A stretch of 64,000 nt of DNA, taken from Citrobacter freundii. Its GTDB lineage: Bacteria > Pseudomonadota > Gammaproteobacteria > Enterobacterales > Enterobacteriaceae. A model generated the notes under the pieces. It did no database searches, was not told where the DNA came from, and saw only the letters and a list, made by a program, of their open reading frames with translations. The number at the start of each line of letters is the position of its first letter. Position 1 is the first letter of the stretch. The stretch is taken from the NCBI RefSeq assembly GCF_029717145.1, contig NZ_CP099222.1, positions 3,844,001-3,908,000 on the forward strand. The letters are read 5' to 3'. The position numbers were made by a program, and so were the translations under genes. This document shows, in pieces, positions 11,596 to 26,114 of this stretch.

Positions 11596-11985
11596 TTATC
11601 CCGCAATCAGCTTGTTAATTACCGGTTCATTGGCCGGCGGAAAATCCTCTGCATTCAGTGCAGACTGCGCAACCCACTGCGCCGGTTGCCCCTCTTTACC
11701 CCATGGCTCACCTTCCCAGCTGTCGACCAGCCAGAACCACAGCGTGATGTGTCGGTCCGGGAACGCGTACTCCAGCTTTTCGAACAGCGTACTATGAACG
11801 GGTGTAATCCCGACTTCTTCCTGTAGCTCTCGAATCAGCGCCTGCTCAGGGGTTTCGCCGGCTTCAATTTTGCCACCGGGGAATTCCAGCTTATTCGCCA
11901 TGTGGGCATCCGCGGCACGCTGAGTAATAAAAATCTCTTTTTGCTGATTACGAATAATCCCAACGGCAATTTGCAGTATTTTCAT
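11596..11985 (-). CDS. mutT: 8-oxo-dGTP diphosphatase MutT
   Basis: Nudix hydrolase that removes 8-oxo-dGTP from the nucleotide pool and prevents A:T to C:G transversions. A complete Nudix box, Gx5Ex7REuxEExGu, covers residues 38-60 (Gly38, Glu44, Arg52, Glu53, Glu56, Glu57, Gly59). Its 129 residues match E. coli. It follows secA on the minus strand, with a hairpin terminator between them. Confidence 0.97.
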   Translation of the reverse strand: MKILQIAVGIIRNQQKEIFITQRAADAHMANKLEFPGGKIEAGETPEQALIRELQEEVGITPVHSTLFEKLEYAFPDRHITLWFWLVDSWEGEPWGKEGQPAQWVAQSALNAEDFPPANEPVINKLIAG

Positions 11986-11998
11986 TTTGTTTATCCAT

Positions 11999-12026
11999 AA
12001 AAAAGGCGCAGAATTCTGCGCCTTTT
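11999..12026 (-). terminator. Terminator between secA and mutT
   Basis: A perfect palindrome AGGCGCAGAATTCTGCGCCT has A-runs on the left and T-runs on the right, so the minus strand reads the hairpin followed by TTTTTT. It lies between the secA stop and the mutT start on the same strand, so mutT must depend on read-through or another promoter. Confidence 0.8.
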
Positions 12027-12041
12027 CAGTGAGTTATTTGC

Positions 12042-14747
12042 TTAGCTCAATCGACCATGGCACTGCTTGAATTTTTTACCGGAACCGCAAGGGCACGGAT
12101 CGTTACGACCGACTTTACGATCGCCGGTCTGCGCAGCAAGTTCTTCTGCTACAGCAGATTCATCATCTTTGTGGCTCAGTTGCTGCATCTGCGCTAAACG
12201 CTCAGCATCTTCGCGACGCTGCTGCTCCATTGCTTCGACTTCTTCAGGCATACGCACCTGAACTTTGCTCAGAGTACTGATCACTTCATATTTCAGCGAC
12301 TCCAGCATCGATGCAAACATAGAGAAGGATTCACGCTTGTATTCCTGCTTCGGATCTTTCTGCGCATAACCACGCAGGTGAATACCCTGACGCAGGTAGT
12401 CCATTGCTGCCAGGTGCTCTTTCCACAGGGAATCGAGGGTTTGCAGCATCACGCCTTTTTCGAAGTGGCGCATCATTTCTGCGCCCACAACCTCTTCTTT
12501 ACGCTGATACACTTCAATGGCGTTAGCCAGAATACGTTCACGCAGCGTCTCTTCATGCAGCTCAGGTTCTTTATCCAGCCACTCTGAAATCGGCATCTCG
12601 AGGTCGAAATCGTTTTTCAAACGTTCTTGCAGGCCCGGAATATCCCACATTTCTTCCAGCGACTGAGGCGGAATATAGGCATCAATAGTGACTTTGAAGA
12701 CGTCTTCACGGATGCTGTTAATCGTTTCGCTAACGTCAGTCACATCCAGCAGTTCGTTACGCTGGGTGTAGATGGCGCGACGCTGATCGTTGGCAACGTC
12801 ATCGTATTCCAGCAGCTGTTTACGAATATCGAAGTTGCGGCTTTCTACTTTACGCTGCGCGTTGGCGATGGCTTTGGTTACCCACGGGTGCTCGATCGCT
12901 TCGCCCGGCTTCATACCCAGTTTACGCATCATTCCTGACACACGGTCAGAGGCAAAAATACGCATCAACGCATCTTCCATCGACAGGTAGAAACGAGAAG
13001 AACCCGCATCCCCCTGACGGCCAGAACGACCACGCAGCTGGTTATCGATACGACGAGATTCGTGACGTTCGGTACCTATGATGTGTAAACCACCGGAGGC
13101 TAATACCGCGTCGTGACGCACCTGCCAGTCGGCTTTAATCTGCGCGATTTGCTCTTCGGTCGGGTTCTCCAGCTCGGCAACTTCTGCCTGCCAGCTCCCG
13201 CCCAGCACGATATCCGTACCACGACCCGCCATGTTGGTGGCGATGGTCACGGCTGACGGATAACCCGCCTGTGCAACGATCGCCGCTTCGTTGGCGTGGA
13301 ACTTGGCATTCAGCACGTTGTGCTTAATACCGGCTTTGGTTAGCTCGTTAGAAACCACTTCAGATTTTTCGATGGAGATAGTCCCCACCAGCACCGGCTG
13401 ACCGTTAGCGGTACGCTCTTTAATATCTTCAATAATAGCCTGAATTTTTTCCGCTTCAGTCATGTACACCAGATCCGGTAAATCCTTACGGATCATCGGA
13501 CGGTTGGTCGGCACGACAACGGTATCCAGTTTGTAGATAGAGCTGAACTCAAACGCTTCGGTATCCGCTGTACCGGTCATACCGGCCAGTTTTTCGTACA
13601 AACGGAAGTAGTTCTGGAAGGTAATGGATGCCAGCGTCTGGTTTTCATTCTGGATATCCACGCCTTCTTTCGCTTCAACGGCCTGGTGCAGACCATCGGA
13701 CCAGCGACGGCCCTGCATGGTACGTCCGGTGTGTTCGTCGACAATGATAACTTCGCCGTCTTTCACAATGTAATCAACATCGCGAGTAAACAGGACGTGC
13801 GCGCGCAGCGCGGCGGTTACGTGATGCATCAGCATAATGTTGCCCGGAGAGTACAGTGACTCGCCTTCATCCATGATGCCTTCATTCACCAGCAGTTCTT
13901 CGATCAGTACCAGACCTCGTTCGGTCAGGTTCACCTGACGCGCCTTCTCATCGACAGAGAAGTGGCCTTCGCCCTGGAAGGTGTCAGAATCGTCTTTCTC
14001 CTGACGCACCAGATGCGGGATGATTTTGTTCACTTTTTTATACATTTCCGAGCTGTCTTCAGCCGGGCCGGAAATAATCAGCGGCGTACGCGCTTCATCG
14101 ATCAGGATGGAGTCAACTTCATCCACCAGCGCATAGTGCAGTTTACGTTGAACGCGCTCTTCCGGGCTAAACGCCATGTTGTCGCGCAGGTAGTCAAAAC
14201 CGTATTCGTTGTTGGTACCGTAGGTGATATCGGCGGCATAGGCTTCACGCTTAGCAGGCGCGGGCAGGCCAGACATGTTGATCCCTACGGTCATACCGAG
14301 GAATTCGAACAGTGGGCGGTTATTCTCGGCATCACGCTGTGCCAGATAGTCGTTGACGGTCACCACGTGTACGCCTTTACCGCTTAACGCGTTCAGGTAT
14401 GCCGGCAGCGTCGCGGTCAGCGTTTTACCTTCACCGGTACGCATCTCAGCGATGCAGCGCTCGTTGAGTACCATGCCGCCCAGCAGCTGCACGTCGAAGT
14501 GGCGCATACCAAATACGCGTTTACTCGCTTCACGTACCACCGCGAATGCTTCAGGGATCAGGCTCTCAACGGTCGCGCCTTTTTCCAGACGCGCGCGGAA
14601 CTCAGCGGTCTTCGCTTTCAGTTCATCATCGGAGAGTTTTTCCATCTCCGGTTCCATGGCATTGATGACGTTGACCACTTTGCGCATACGACGCAGTGTA
14701 CGTTCGTTACGACTACCGAATACTTTCGTTAATAATTTGATTAGCAT
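12042..14747 (-). CDS. secA: Protein translocase motor ATPase SecA
   Basis: A 901-residue motor that drives unfolded preproteins through SecYEG. Walker A MRTGEGKT is at 102-109, the DEAD-type DEVDS segment follows near 210, and NMAGRGTDI and GRSGRQGD form the second nucleotide domain. The C-terminal zinc site (Cys885, Cys887, Cys896, His897), which binds SecB and phospholipid, is intact. Translation is controlled by the upstream SecM arrest peptide. The gene lies 60 bases after secM. Confidence 0.98.
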   Translation of the reverse strand: MLIKLLTKVFGSRNERTLRRMRKVVNVINAMEPEMEKLSDDELKAKTAEFRARLEKGATVESLIPEAFAVVREASKRVFGMRHFDVQLLGGMVLNERCIAEMRTGEGKTLTATLPAYLNALSGKGVHVVTVNDYLAQRDAENNRPLFEFLGMTVGINMSGLPAPAKREAYAADITYGTNNEYGFDYLRDNMAFSPEERVQRKLHYALVDEVDSILIDEARTPLIISGPAEDSSEMYKKVNKIIPHLVRQEKDDSDTFQGEGHFSVDEKARQVNLTERGLVLIEELLVNEGIMDEGESLYSPGNIMLMHHVTAALRAHVLFTRDVDYIVKDGEVIIVDEHTGRTMQGRRWSDGLHQAVEAKEGVDIQNENQTLASITFQNYFRLYEKLAGMTGTADTEAFEFSSIYKLDTVVVPTNRPMIRKDLPDLVYMTEAEKIQAIIEDIKERTANGQPVLVGTISIEKSEVVSNELTKAGIKHNVLNAKFHANEAAIVAQAGYPSAVTIATNMAGRGTDIVLGGSWQAEVAELENPTEEQIAQIKADWQVRHDAVLASGGLHIIGTERHESRRIDNQLRGRSGRQGDAGSSRFYLSMEDALMRIFASDRVSGMMRKLGMKPGEAIEHPWVTKAIANAQRKVESRNFDIRKQLLEYDDVANDQRRAIYTQRNELLDVTDVSETINSIREDVFKVTIDAYIPPQSLEEMWDIPGLQERLKNDFDLEMPISEWLDKEPELHEETLRERILANAIEVYQRKEEVVGAEMMRHFEKGVMLQTLDSLWKEHLAAMDYLRQGIHLRGYAQKDPKQEYKRESFSMFASMLESLKYEVISTLSKVQVRMPEEVEAMEQQRREDAERLAQMQQLSHKDDESAVAEELAAQTGDRKVGRNDPCPCGSGKKFKQCHGRLS

Positions 14748-14807
14748 AATAAAATCTCAAACGCCCCGCAGCGCGGAGTCAAAAATTATAGTTGGAAGGT
14801 TCTTTTT
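14748..14807 (-). promoter_or_regulatory. secM-secA spacer controlling secA translation
   Basis: The 60-base spacer carries a small G/C stem (CCGC-GCT-GCGG on the mRNA) just before a weak Shine-Dalgarno (TTTGAG). In E. coli this RNA structure hides the secA site unless a ribosome is stalled on secM. The layout here is the same. Confidence 0.6.
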
Positions 14808-15314
14808 TTAGCTGAGGCGTTGAGGACCGGCGCGGATCCCCTGCAGCTGGCTTATCCAGACAGGAACGCTAAACGCGGCTTGAGAAGTAAAATGGGCATA
14901 CGTCACGCGACTTACGGTCGCCGGCGGATTGCCTTCCTGCGTCAGCATCGCGCTGAGCGTATTCAGTAAAGCAAGATGATGCGCCTGATTCGGCAATGGA
15001 TCTTCGGCAACGGGTAACGCCTGAGGAGCCATGGCAAAAGAAAGGTGGCGGATAACCGTACGAATAGCATGCTGATGCCAGTAATCGACGGTAAAATTCG
15101 GGCGACGATTGCTCGCCTCCAGCAACGCCAATTGGCTAAAGTTGACCTTAGCTGATTGATCGTGATTACGGGTGGTCGCCTTGGCGGGGGTATTCGGTTC
15201 AGCGGCATTACCGATCGCGGGCAGGCCAAAACTCGCCGCGACCATCCCCAATAAGAGATGCGGCCAGAAGTACCGTCTGCCTAACTGTCGCCAGCGCGTC
15301 AGTATTCCACTCAC
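14808..15314 (-). CDS. secM: SecM secretion monitor with arrest peptide
   Basis: A 168-residue exported regulator. It has an N-terminal signal sequence (basic [11 protein letters not shown], hydrophobic core, cleavage near SNAAE-like GNAAE). The C-terminal stalling motif has Phe148, Trp153, Ile154 and GIRAGP (159-164), matching the FxxxxWIxxxxGIRAGP consensus. I use the GTG start at 15314 because AGGTGG lies seven bases upstream; the ATG nine codons earlier would contain that Shine-Dalgarno. When export is slow the ribosome stalls on SecM and opens the secA start. Confidence 0.95.
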   Translation of the reverse strand: MSGILTRWRQLGRRYFWPHLLLGMVAASFGLPAIGNAAEPNTPAKATTRNHDQSAKVNFSQLALLEASNRRPNFTVDYWHQHAIRTVIRHLSFAMAPQALPVAEDPLPNQAHHLALLNTLSAMLTQEGNPPATVSRVTYAHFTSQAAFSVPVWISQLQGIRAGPQRLS

Positions 15315-15520
15315 GTTTTTGCCACCTGATATACCCTGCATTTGGGGTTATAAATTCAAAACGATTTTTGCGCACGGATCTTATCATTAAAGCGACCGCT
15401 CCACAGCAGTAATGACAACCCGCCATGGGAAAATATGCTCAACAAAGCAGCGATCGCACACTATTTTAACGTTACGGCAGGGAAAAGTTTGCGTTGAGAA
15501 AGGCTACGTTAGTGAGTATA

Positions 15521-15573
15521 TAAAAAAAACGACTGGCTTACCTGGCCGGAGAGAGTACCAGATTTACCAGTCG
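15521..15573 (-). terminator. lpxC terminator
   Basis: On the minus strand the stem CGACTGG / CCAGTCG (15567-15573 with 15530-15536) encloses an inner CTGG/CCAG pairing and is followed by eight T residues (A-run 15522-15529). It lies 22 bases after the lpxC stop, which separates the dcw/lpxC transcript from secM. Confidence 0.8.
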
Positions 15574-15595
15574 AATTTTGCGACAACGGGTGTCG

Positions 15596-16534
<939 letters not shown>

Positions 16535-16613
16535 CTATCCAACCGAAGTGTACTATACATTCGGTGGGCCAGTTTAGCACAAAGAGGCACAATTCCCAAA
16601 TTCCAGCTAATTC

Positions 16614-17765
16614 TTAATCAGCTTGCTTACGCAGGAATGCGGGGATATCCAGATAATCCGGCTCTTTGGTGGTCTGCGGCGTATTGTCGTTGACCACTTT
16701 TGCTACCGGTTTCTGCTCTTGCGTCAACGGCGCCATACCGTGCTGCTGGTAACGATCCATTACCGGCTGCTGTACCTGCTTGTTGGTCACCAGAGTGATT
16801 TCCGGACGCTTGTCCATACCAATTCCAGTGGCCACCACGGTGACGCGCAGTTCGTCGTTCATATCCGGGTCCAGAGAGGTACCGATAACCACGGTCGCGT
16901 TATCCGAAGCAAATGCACGGATGGTGTTGCCCACGGTTTCGAACTCATCCAGACGCAGGTCGAAGCCCGCAGTGATGTTGACCAGCACGCCGCGTGCGCC
17001 AGACAGATCGATGTCTTCCAGCAGCGGAGAAGAGATCGCCATTTCAGCGGCTTCTTCTGCACGGTCTTCACCGCTCGCCACGCCAGATCCCATCATCGCG
17101 TAGCCCATTTCGGACATCACGGTGCGTACGTCTGCAAAGTCAACGTTCATCAGACCCGGACGGGTGATCAGCTCAGCGATACCCTGAACCGCGCCTTTCA
17201 GCACGTCGTTCGCCGCGCCAAACGCGTCCAGCAGTGAAATACCGCGACCCAATACTTTCAGCAGTTTGTCGTTCGGGATAGTGATCAGAGAGTCCACATG
17301 TTTGGACAGCTCGGTGATACCCTGCTCCGCGAATGCCATACGCTTCTTGCCTTCAAAGTTGAAAGGCTTAGTCACGACAGCAACGGTCAGAATACCTAAA
17401 TCTTTTGCTACTTCAGCAACCACTGGCGCTGCACCGGTACCGGTACCGCCGCCCATGCCTGCTGCGATGAACACCATGTCTGCGCCGTCAAGCGCTGCAC
17501 GCAGAGCTTCACGATCTTCATCAGCCGCATTGCGACCGACTTCCGGGTTTGCACCCGCGCCCAGACCTTTGGTAATACCGCTACCAATCTGAATGGTCTG
17601 TCCAACCGCAGTCTTACGCAACGCCTGAGCGTCGGTATTCACCGCGAAGAATTCAACACCTTCGATGCGCTCGCGCACCATGTGTTCAACGGCATTACCG
17701 CCGCCGCCACCGACGCCGATGACTTTAATCACCGCGTCGTTGGTTAGTTCCATAGGTTCAAACAT
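16614..17765 (-). CDS. ftsZ: Cell division GTPase FtsZ
   Basis: A 383-residue tubulin homologue that polymerises into the Z-ring. The GTP signature GGGTGTG is near residues 103-109 and the catalytic T7 loop is NVDFADVR. The C-terminal tail [14 protein letters not shown] binds FtsA, ZipA, ZapD and MinC. I use the ATG at 17765, next to GGAGAG, which gives the standard 383 residues; an upstream in-frame ATG would start inside a repeat. The spacer from ftsA is 185 bp because an ERIC element is inserted there. Confidence 0.98.
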   Translation of the reverse strand: MFEPMELTNDAVIKVIGVGGGGGNAVEHMVRERIEGVEFFAVNTDAQALRKTAVGQTIQIGSGITKGLGAGANPEVGRNAADEDREALRAALDGADMVFIAAGMGGGTGTGAAPVVAEVAKDLGILTVAVVTKPFNFEGKKRMAFAEQGITELSKHVDSLITIPNDKLLKVLGRGISLLDAFGAANDVLKGAVQGIAELITRPGLMNVDFADVRTVMSEMGYAMMGSGVASGEDRAEEAAEMAISSPLLEDIDLSGARGVLVNITAGFDLRLDEFETVGNTIRAFASDNATVVIGTSLDPDMNDELRVTVVATGIGMDKRPEITLVTNKQVQQPVMDRYQQHGMAPLTQEQKPVAKVVNDNTPQTTKEPDYLDIPAFLRKQAD

Positions 17766-17784
17766 AGTTTCTCTCTCCGTTTTA

Positions 17785-17903
17785 CACTTCATCCTTCAAG
17801 CCGCCTCTTTGTTGGCTGCCTTCACTCACTCCCGTCACATAGTAAACTATGCTCCAGGTGATTCGCTCAGTTGCCGCCGCGATGCAACTTGAATGATGTT
17901 GTG
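17785..17903 (-). repeat. ERIC element in the ftsA-ftsZ spacer
   Basis: About 119 bp matching the ERIC consensus in the forward direction on the minus strand, including GCGGCGGCAAC, GAATCACCTGGAGCATAG, a near match to TGACTGGGGTGAG, and GCAGCCAAC. It is flanked by TA on both sides (17783-17784 and 17904-17905), the expected ERIC target. The flanks rejoin to a roughly 60-bp spacer like that of E. coli. It is transcribed as part of the ftsA-ftsZ mRNA and can fold into a long hairpin. Confidence 0.85.
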
Positions 17904-17919
17904 TATGTGCCTGTCGCCT

Positions 17920-17943
17920 GAGACCGTAATTGTTGCCGGTCTC
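17920..17943 (-). other. Conserved hairpin just after ftsA
   Basis: GAGACCG / CGGTCTC, a 7-bp stem with a 10-base loop, lies seven bases past the ftsA stop and has no T-run, so it is not a terminator. As I remember the K-12 sequence, the same place holds GAGGCCG / CGGCCTC, so one pair differs on both sides, which suggests the stem is maintained. Confidence 0.5.
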
Positions 17944-17950
17944 ATAAAAA

Positions 17951-19213
17951 TTAAAACTCTTTTCGCAGCCAACTGTTGAGTCGTTTGATCCACGATCCAA
18001 CCGATGCTGTTACACGTTTTTCAACTTCAGCCTCACCACTCAAATGGGATTCTTTCCCGTAGTGAAGCAACCCCACTGCCGTTGAATAATACGGCTCTTG
18101 GGCATAATCTGTCAGACCGGTAATGTTCAGCGGTGCACCAATTCGCACCTGCGTGTGGAACACGCGTTGAGCGCAGGCCGCAAGGCCTTCAATTTGTGCC
18201 GCACCACCGGTTAATACAATCCCCGCCGCCAGATGATGTTTCACACCCTGCTGGCGAAGCTGTTCCTGTAATTGCAAAATCTCTTCGTTGACCAGGTTGA
18301 GCAGCTCGGTATAACGCGGCTCAATCACCTCTGCCAGGGTCTGACGCTGCAGACTGCGCGGCGGACGACCGCCCACGCTTGGCACCTCAACGCTTTCATC
18401 TTTACCGACGATAGATCCCAGCGCGCAGCCATGGCGCACTTTGATGGCTTCGGCATCGCTCGGCGGCGTACCAAAGGCATACGCGATATCGCTGGTTACC
18501 ACATTCCCTGCGTAAGGGATCACTTTGGTGTGGCGCAACGCGCCGCCAGTATAAACGGCGATATCCATTGTACCACCACCAATATCGACTACGCAGACAC
18601 CCAGCTCACGTTCGTCTTCCGTCAAGACAGAATAACTGGCTGCCAACCCGGCAAATATGAGTTGGTCAACTTTCAGGCCACAACGTTCAACAGCTTTAAC
18701 AATATTCTTCGCCATGTCGTTGTGGCAGGTAATCAGATGCACTTTAGCCTGCATGCGTACGCCGGAAAGCCCTACCGGATTTTTAATGCCTTCCTGGTAG
18801 TCAATGGCGTATTCCTGCGGAATGACATGCAGAACACGATGCTCATCGCGTACGCGTACGGATTTCGCCGTATGCACCACGTTCTCTACGTCTTCCTGTG
18901 TCACTTCCTCTTCGGAAATGGGCACCATACCAATTTCATTCTGACAGCTAATATGTTTACCAGAAAGCGCCAGATACACCGAGGAAATCTGGCAATCCGC
19001 CATCAGTTCAGCCTGGTCAATGGCGCGCTGTACGCATTTCACCACTGACTCAAGGTCATTCACCCCGCCTTTATCCATACCTCGCGATGGGCAACTGCCC
19101 ACGCCAATGATATTGACCATACCGTCGGGCAGAACTTCCCCTACTAAAGCGGCTACCTTCGCGGTGCCTATCTCCAGTCCAACTACCAGTTTTCTGTCCG
19201 TCGCCTTGATCAT
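17951..19213 (-). CDS. ftsA: Cell division protein FtsA
   Basis: A 420-residue actin-like ATPase that tethers FtsZ to the membrane and recruits later divisome proteins. Actin-fold phosphate motifs are visible ([15 protein letters not shown] near the start, [14 protein letters not shown] in the middle, GIVLTGGAA near 330). The C-terminal amphipathic helix [13 protein letters not shown] is the membrane-targeting sequence. The start overlaps the ftsQ stop (ATGA). Confidence 0.97.
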   Translation of the reverse strand: MIKATDRKLVVGLEIGTAKVAALVGEVLPDGMVNIIGVGSCPSRGMDKGGVNDLESVVKCVQRAIDQAELMADCQISSVYLALSGKHISCQNEIGMVPISEEEVTQEDVENVVHTAKSVRVRDEHRVLHVIPQEYAIDYQEGIKNPVGLSGVRMQAKVHLITCHNDMAKNIVKAVERCGLKVDQLIFAGLAASYSVLTEDERELGVCVVDIGGGTMDIAVYTGGALRHTKVIPYAGNVVTSDIAYAFGTPPSDAEAIKVRHGCALGSIVGKDESVEVPSVGGRPPRSLQRQTLAEVIEPRYTELLNLVNEEILQLQEQLRQQGVKHHLAAGIVLTGGAAQIEGLAACAQRVFHTQVRIGAPLNITGLTDYAQEPYYSTAVGLLHYGKESHLSGEAEVEKRVTASVGSWIKRLNSWLRKEF

Positions 19214-20046
19214 TGTTGTTCTGCCTGTGCCTGATTCTGTTGCTGATTAGATTCCTCAGGAGGCAAGGGAACCCAGCCTACTGCCGCTCCTGAGTCATAA
19301 CGCAAATCAACGTAGCTAATCCTTTTGCCATCGGTTTGCGCCTGCTGCTGTAAAACCGGGTAGAGTTCCACAAAGCGAGCCAAACGTTTAATCGTGTCGC
19401 CCCTGCCCAGATTCAGCTTAATATCGTTATTCAGCGTCAACTGCCAGGAACGACGCGCGGTCATTGCCGCTTCCTTCAGGGTGAATCTGTCCTTAGCCAG
19501 CACCTGCCCCATATCGCGGAACCCTTGCAGCACTTCACTTGCGCTACCTTCCGGGCCATACAACATCGGTAATACCTGCTTGTTGGAGCGCCCCGTCGGT
19601 ATGCTGAACGTATTTCCGTCTGCATCGACCATATGCTGATCATTCCAACGCGCTATTGGCACATATTCAACCAGATGAATCTTCAATTCATCAGGCCATT
19701 GCTTCCTGACGCTCGCCTGTTTAATCCATGGCAGGCGTTCAATCTGGCTCTGGATGATGTTGACATCCTGAGTCATAAAGGTTCCTGGTGCGCCCAGCGC
19801 CAGGATGGACTGACGAATATCATCGTTGCGCGTGTAGTGACGCTCGCCGGTCAAAACCAGTTTTGACAACGGCAAACGCTGCGCATCTTCCATCCATCCC
19901 AACACTACCCAGCCGCTGACAAACACGGTGCACAGCACTGTCAGCAGGAAAATAATTCCTGCAAGACGCGTTCCATTGTTGCGGCGTGAGGAGAGAGCTT
20001 CTTCTTCATCATCACCGTTTCGCGTGTTCAGCGCAGCCTGCGACAT
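19210..20046 (-). CDS. ftsQ: Cell division protein FtsQ
   Basis: A 278-residue bitopic membrane protein of the FtsQBL complex. It has a cytoplasmic N-terminus rich in Arg/Glu, one transmembrane helix at about residues 28-49, a periplasmic POTRA domain ([19 protein letters not shown] onward) and a beta domain. It is two residues longer than E. coli FtsQ, in the Gln-rich C-terminal tail. It starts one base after ddlB and overlaps ftsA by four bases. Confidence 0.96.
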   Translation of the reverse strand: MSQAALNTRNGDDEEEALSSRRNNGTRLAGIIFLLTVLCTVFVSGWVVLGWMEDAQRLPLSKLVLTGERHYTRNDDIRQSILALGAPGTFMTQDVNIIQSQIERLPWIKQASVRKQWPDELKIHLVEYVPIARWNDQHMVDADGNTFSIPTGRSNKQVLPMLYGPEGSASEVLQGFRDMGQVLAKDRFTLKEAAMTARRSWQLTLNNDIKLNLGRGDTIKRLARFVELYPVLQQQAQTDGKRISYVDLRYDSGAAVGWVPLPPEESNQQQNQAQAEQQ

Positions 20047-20047
20047 A

Positions 20048-22436
<2,389 letters not shown>

Positions 22437-22487
22437 TCTTTAGCCATTAACTTCTCAGTTCATGCGATGCAAAAGGCATCGCCACAA

Positions 22488-23555
22488 TTACGCCCGGGCA
22501 GCCCGGCTCACTGCATTTGCAACCCATTCGGTGGAATTCGGTATGGATGCATTGCGAGCACGTTCTGCCATGGTTAATAAGGTTTCTCGCGACCACCCTT
22601 CAAGGGTGCTGGCGACGGCATCCACAGTAAACTGCGGCTGCTCTAAAATTTTGGCGGCGCCCGCTTTTTCCAGCGGCAACGCATTCCAGTACTGCTGTCG
22701 GTCTTTATGCTGGAACGGCACAAAAATCGCTGGCAGGCCCGCTGCTGCGATCTCGCTCACCGTTAGCGCGCCGGAGCGACAAACCACCACATCTGCCCAC
22801 GCATAGGCTGCGGCCATATCATCAATAAATTCGGTGACCTTATGCTGCGGCTGTCCGGCATCAACATAGGCCTGTTCCACGGTCTGCTGTGCGCCTTTAC
22901 CGCTCTGATGCCAGATAGTCACCGCGTCGCCAAGCTTTGCAGCAACCTGCGGCAGCGTTTGGTTCAGCACGCGCGCGCCCTGAGACCCCCCGACCACCAG
23001 CACGCGAACCGGACCTTCACGTCCAGCCAGGCGTTCTTCAGGTAATGGCAGCGCCAGCACATCGGTACGTACCGGGTTGCCCACCACTTCCGCATCCGGG
23101 AAGGCACCGGGAAACGCCTGCATCACCGTCGTGGCAATCTTTGACAGCCATTTATTGGTTAAGCCTGCGATGCCGTTCTGCTCGTGCAGCACGACCGGAA
23201 TACCTAATGACCAGGCCGCCAGACCACCGGGGCCCGAGACATAACCGCCCATCCCCAGCACCACGTCAGGTTTAAACTGCTTCATGATGGCGCGAGCCTG
23301 GCGCCAGGCGTTAAAAATACGCGCGGGAGCGGCCAGCAGTGCGTTGAGGCCCTTGCCACGCAAACCGGAGATGCGAATAAAATCAATGTCAATGCCATGC
23401 TTCGGCACTAAGTCCGCTTCCATACGATCGGCGGTGCCCAGCCAACGAACCTGCCAGCCCTGGGCCATTAAATGGTGCGCAACCGCCAGTCCCGGGAACA
23501 CATGCCCGCCGGTACCGCCTGCCATCACCATTAACCGCTTCGGTTGACCACTCAT
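22488..23555 (-). CDS. murG: Lipid II synthase MurG
   Basis: GT28 glycosyltransferase that adds GlcNAc to lipid I at the cytoplasmic face of the inner membrane. The glycine-rich loop GGTGGHVFP is at 13-21, and the second, GGSQGAR, lies in the C-terminal half near the UDP-GlcNAc site. The length is 355 residues. The start overlaps ftsW by four bases. Confidence 0.97.
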   Translation of the reverse strand: MSGQPKRLMVMAGGTGGHVFPGLAVAHHLMAQGWQVRWLGTADRMEADLVPKHGIDIDFIRISGLRGKGLNALLAAPARIFNAWRQARAIMKQFKPDVVLGMGGYVSGPGGLAAWSLGIPVVLHEQNGIAGLTNKWLSKIATTVMQAFPGAFPDAEVVGNPVRTDVLALPLPEERLAGREGPVRVLVVGGSQGARVLNQTLPQVAAKLGDAVTIWHQSGKGAQQTVEQAYVDAGQPQHKVTEFIDDMAAAYAWADVVVCRSGALTVSEIAAAGLPAIFVPFQHKDRQQYWNALPLEKAGAAKILEQPQFTVDAVASTLEGWSRETLLTMAERARNASIPNSTEWVANAVSRAARA

Positions 23556-24799
23556 CGTGCACCTCGTGTAAACGCCTGTGCTTTTTCCAGACGCGTTTCA
23601 TAATCAATACGTAACAAAAACATGATGGCCGTCGACATGATCAACAGACTTGAACCACCATAACTAATCAGCGGCAGCGTCAGACCTTTCGTGGGCAGCA
23701 TACCTGCCGCAGCCCCAACGTTAACCAGTGCCTGAAAACTAAACCAAACCCCAATCGAGCAGGCTAAAAAGCCTGAAAAGCGGTGGTCAATTTCCAGCGC
23801 TTTACGGCCAATCGACATCGCGCGAAAAGCGACGAAGAATACCATTAAAAGTGCCAGTACCACACCGATATAACCCAGTTCTTCCCCAATAATGGCGAAG
23901 ATAAAGTCAGTGTGCGCTTCCGGCAAATACTCCAGTTTTTGTACCGAATTCCCCAGCCCCTGCCCCCAAATCTCACCACGACCAAAGGCCATCAGGGATT
24001 GCGTCAGCTGGTAGCCGCTACCAAACGGATCCTCCCAGGGGTTCCAGAAAGAGGTTACGCGACGGATACGATACGGTTCGGCGAGGATCAGCAGCACCAC
24101 CGCCGAGATCCCCATGCCGATGATAGCGATGAACTGCCACAATTTTGCACCAGCCAGAAACAGCATCGCCAGCGTGGTAACAAACAGCACCACCACCGTA
24201 CCGAGGTCAGGCTGCGCCAGCAGTAGCACCGCCAGCACCAGGATTACGCCCATCGGTTTTAAGAAGCCGCGCAGGTTGTTACGCACCTCATCCACCTTAC
24301 GTACCAGGTAGTTGGCGAGATAACAGAACAGCGACAGCTTGGTAAATTCCGCCGGCTGAATACGCAGCGGGCCCAGTGCAATCCAACGTGATGCCCCGTT
24401 AACCGAGCTGCCTACCACCAGTACGATCAGCAACATGATGATCGAGGCGATCAACATGGTGGTGCTGTACTTTTGCCAGAATTCCATCGGCAGACGTAGC
24501 GTGACCATCGCCAGACAGAACGCCAAGAAGATATACAGCGCATCACGTTTGGCGAACAGGAAAGGATCGCCCGCCAGACGTTGCCCAACGGGCATTGACG
24601 CCGATGTCACCATCACAAAACCAATCGCTGCCAGACCAAACGTCAGCCACAGCAACATGCGGTCATACATGATCAGGCTGTCCGCGTCTTTATCACGCGA
24701 CGCCATCACCCAGCCTTTAAGCGCCGCGAAGATCCACGCCAGGACACCCCATCCCGGTATGCGCGGCATTCTCAGACGAGGGAGAGATAAACGCATCAA
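23552..24799 (-). CDS. ftsW: Septal peptidoglycan polymerase FtsW (SEDS)
   Basis: A 415-residue SEDS-family glycosyltransferase with about ten transmembrane helices, working with FtsI at the septum. Family segments are visible: [25 protein letters not shown], and the C-terminal [19 protein letters not shown]. It overlaps murD and murG by four bases each. Confidence 0.96.
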   Translation of the reverse strand: MMRLSLPRLRMPRIPGWGVLAWIFAALKGWVMASRDKDADSLIMYDRMLLWLTFGLAAIGFVMVTSASMPVGQRLAGDPFLFAKRDALYIFLAFCLAMVTLRLPMEFWQKYSTTMLIASIIMLLIVLVVGSSVNGASRWIALGPLRIQPAEFTKLSLFCYLANYLVRKVDEVRNNLRGFLKPMGVILVLAVLLLAQPDLGTVVVLFVTTLAMLFLAGAKLWQFIAIIGMGISAVVLLILAEPYRIRRVTSFWNPWEDPFGSGYQLTQSLMAFGRGEIWGQGLGNSVQKLEYLPEAHTDFIFAIIGEELGYIGVVLALLMVFFVAFRAMSIGRKALEIDHRFSGFLACSIGVWFSFQALVNVGAAAGMLPTKGLTLPLISYGGSSLLIMSTAIMFLLRIDYETRLEKAQAFTRGAR

Positions 24800-26112
24800 C
24801 CCAACTCCTTCGCCAGGCGGGTAAAGACATCGCCACGCTGCTCAAAGTTTTTAAACTGGTCGAGGCTGGCGCAGGCCGGCGACAGCAACACCATATCGCC
24901 CGGTTTAACGCGCGGCGCGAGCAGACGCATCGCCTGCTCCATGGTTTCAGTTTGCTCGGCAACGTCTGGTCGCAGAGCGGCAAGCTGCGCCCCATCGCGA
25001 CCAAAACAGTACAGACGAATACGATCGCCAACCAGATAACGACTGAGCGGAGAAAAATCAGCGGATTTCCCGTCCCCGCCCAGCAGCAGATGCAGCGTGC
25101 CGTCAACGTGCAGGCCATTCAGCGCCGCTTCAGTACTGCCGACGTTGGTGGCTTTAGAATCGTTAATCCAGCGTACGCCGTTATGTTCCAGCACAACCTG
25201 AAAACGATGCGCCAGTCCGGTAAAGGTGGTTAGCGCTTTCAGACTGGATGCCCGCGGCAGGCCCGCAGCATCCGCCAGCGCCAGCGCTGCCAGAGCGTTG
25301 GTATAGTTATGCTGACCGGAAAGCGTCATCTCTTTCACGTTCAGCACTTTTTCGCCCTTCACGCGCAGCCAGGTTTCGCCCTGCTGACGATTCAGGTGAT
25401 AGTCACCCATATTGATGCCAAAGCTCACGCAGCGTTCATCAGCCCCGCGAACCGGCATCGTCAGCGCATCATCGGCGTTAACCACGCACACTTTCGCGTT
25501 CTCATAGACGCGCAGTTTCGCTGCACGGTACTGCTGCAACCCAAACGGGTAGCGATCCATATGATCTTCAGTCACGTTCAGAATAGTGGCCGCCACAGCC
25601 TGCAGGCTGGAGGTGGTTTCCAGCTGGAAGCTGGATAGCTCCAGAACGTACAGCTCGCGTTCAGCATCCAGCAGCATCAACGCAGGCAAACCAATATTAC
25701 CGCCGACGCCGACATTCACCCCGGCCGCTTTCGCCATTTCACCGACCAGCGTGGTGACGGTGCTTTTACCGTTAGAACCGGTAATCGCCACGATCGGTGC
25801 CTGCGCTTCGCGACAGAACAGCTCAATGTCACCCACAATTTCAATACCAGCATCAGCGGCCGCGCTCAGCGCTGGATGCGCCAGGGCAATACCTGGGCTG
25901 GCGACGATCAGATCGGCGGCCAGCAGCCAGTCATCATTCAGGCTGCCAACATGGCGCTCAACCGCTTCCGGTAATTTATCCAGCCCCGGTGGCGTCGTGC
26001 GGGTATCCATCACCCGCGGCGTAACGCCACGCGCGAGGAAAAAATCCACACAGGACAGCCCAGTCAGCCCCAGACCGATAATGACGATTTTTTTACCCTG
26101 GTAATCAGCCAT
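24796..26112 (-). CDS. murD: UDP-N-acetylmuramoyl-L-alanine--D-glutamate ligase
   Basis: Adds D-Glu to UDP-MurNAc-L-Ala. It has P-loop GSNGKST at 112-118, Rossmann-like N-terminus [20 protein letters not shown] in the central domain, and [11 protein letters not shown] before the C-terminal domain. Its 438 residues are the E. coli length. Confidence 0.97.
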   Translation of the reverse strand: MADYQGKKIVIIGLGLTGLSCVDFFLARGVTPRVMDTRTTPPGLDKLPEAVERHVGSLNDDWLLAADLIVASPGIALAHPALSAAADAGIEIVGDIELFCREAQAPIVAITGSNGKSTVTTLVGEMAKAAGVNVGVGGNIGLPALMLLDAERELYVLELSSFQLETTSSLQAVAATILNVTEDHMDRYPFGLQQYRAAKLRVYENAKVCVVNADDALTMPVRGADERCVSFGINMGDYHLNRQQGETWLRVKGEKVLNVKEMTLSGQHNYTNALAALALADAAGLPRASSLKALTTFTGLAHRFQVVLEHNGVRWINDSKATNVGSTEAALNGLHVDGTLHLLLGGDGKSADFSPLSRYLVGDRIRLYCFGRDGAQLAALRPDVAEQTETMEQAMRLLAPRVKPGDMVLLSPACASLDQFKNFEQRGDVFTRLAKELG

Positions 26113-26114
26113 GA

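Noticed and set aside
17782-18000. 72-codon open frame across the end of ftsA and the spacer
   Set aside because: Most of it is the ERIC element; no ribosome-binding site.
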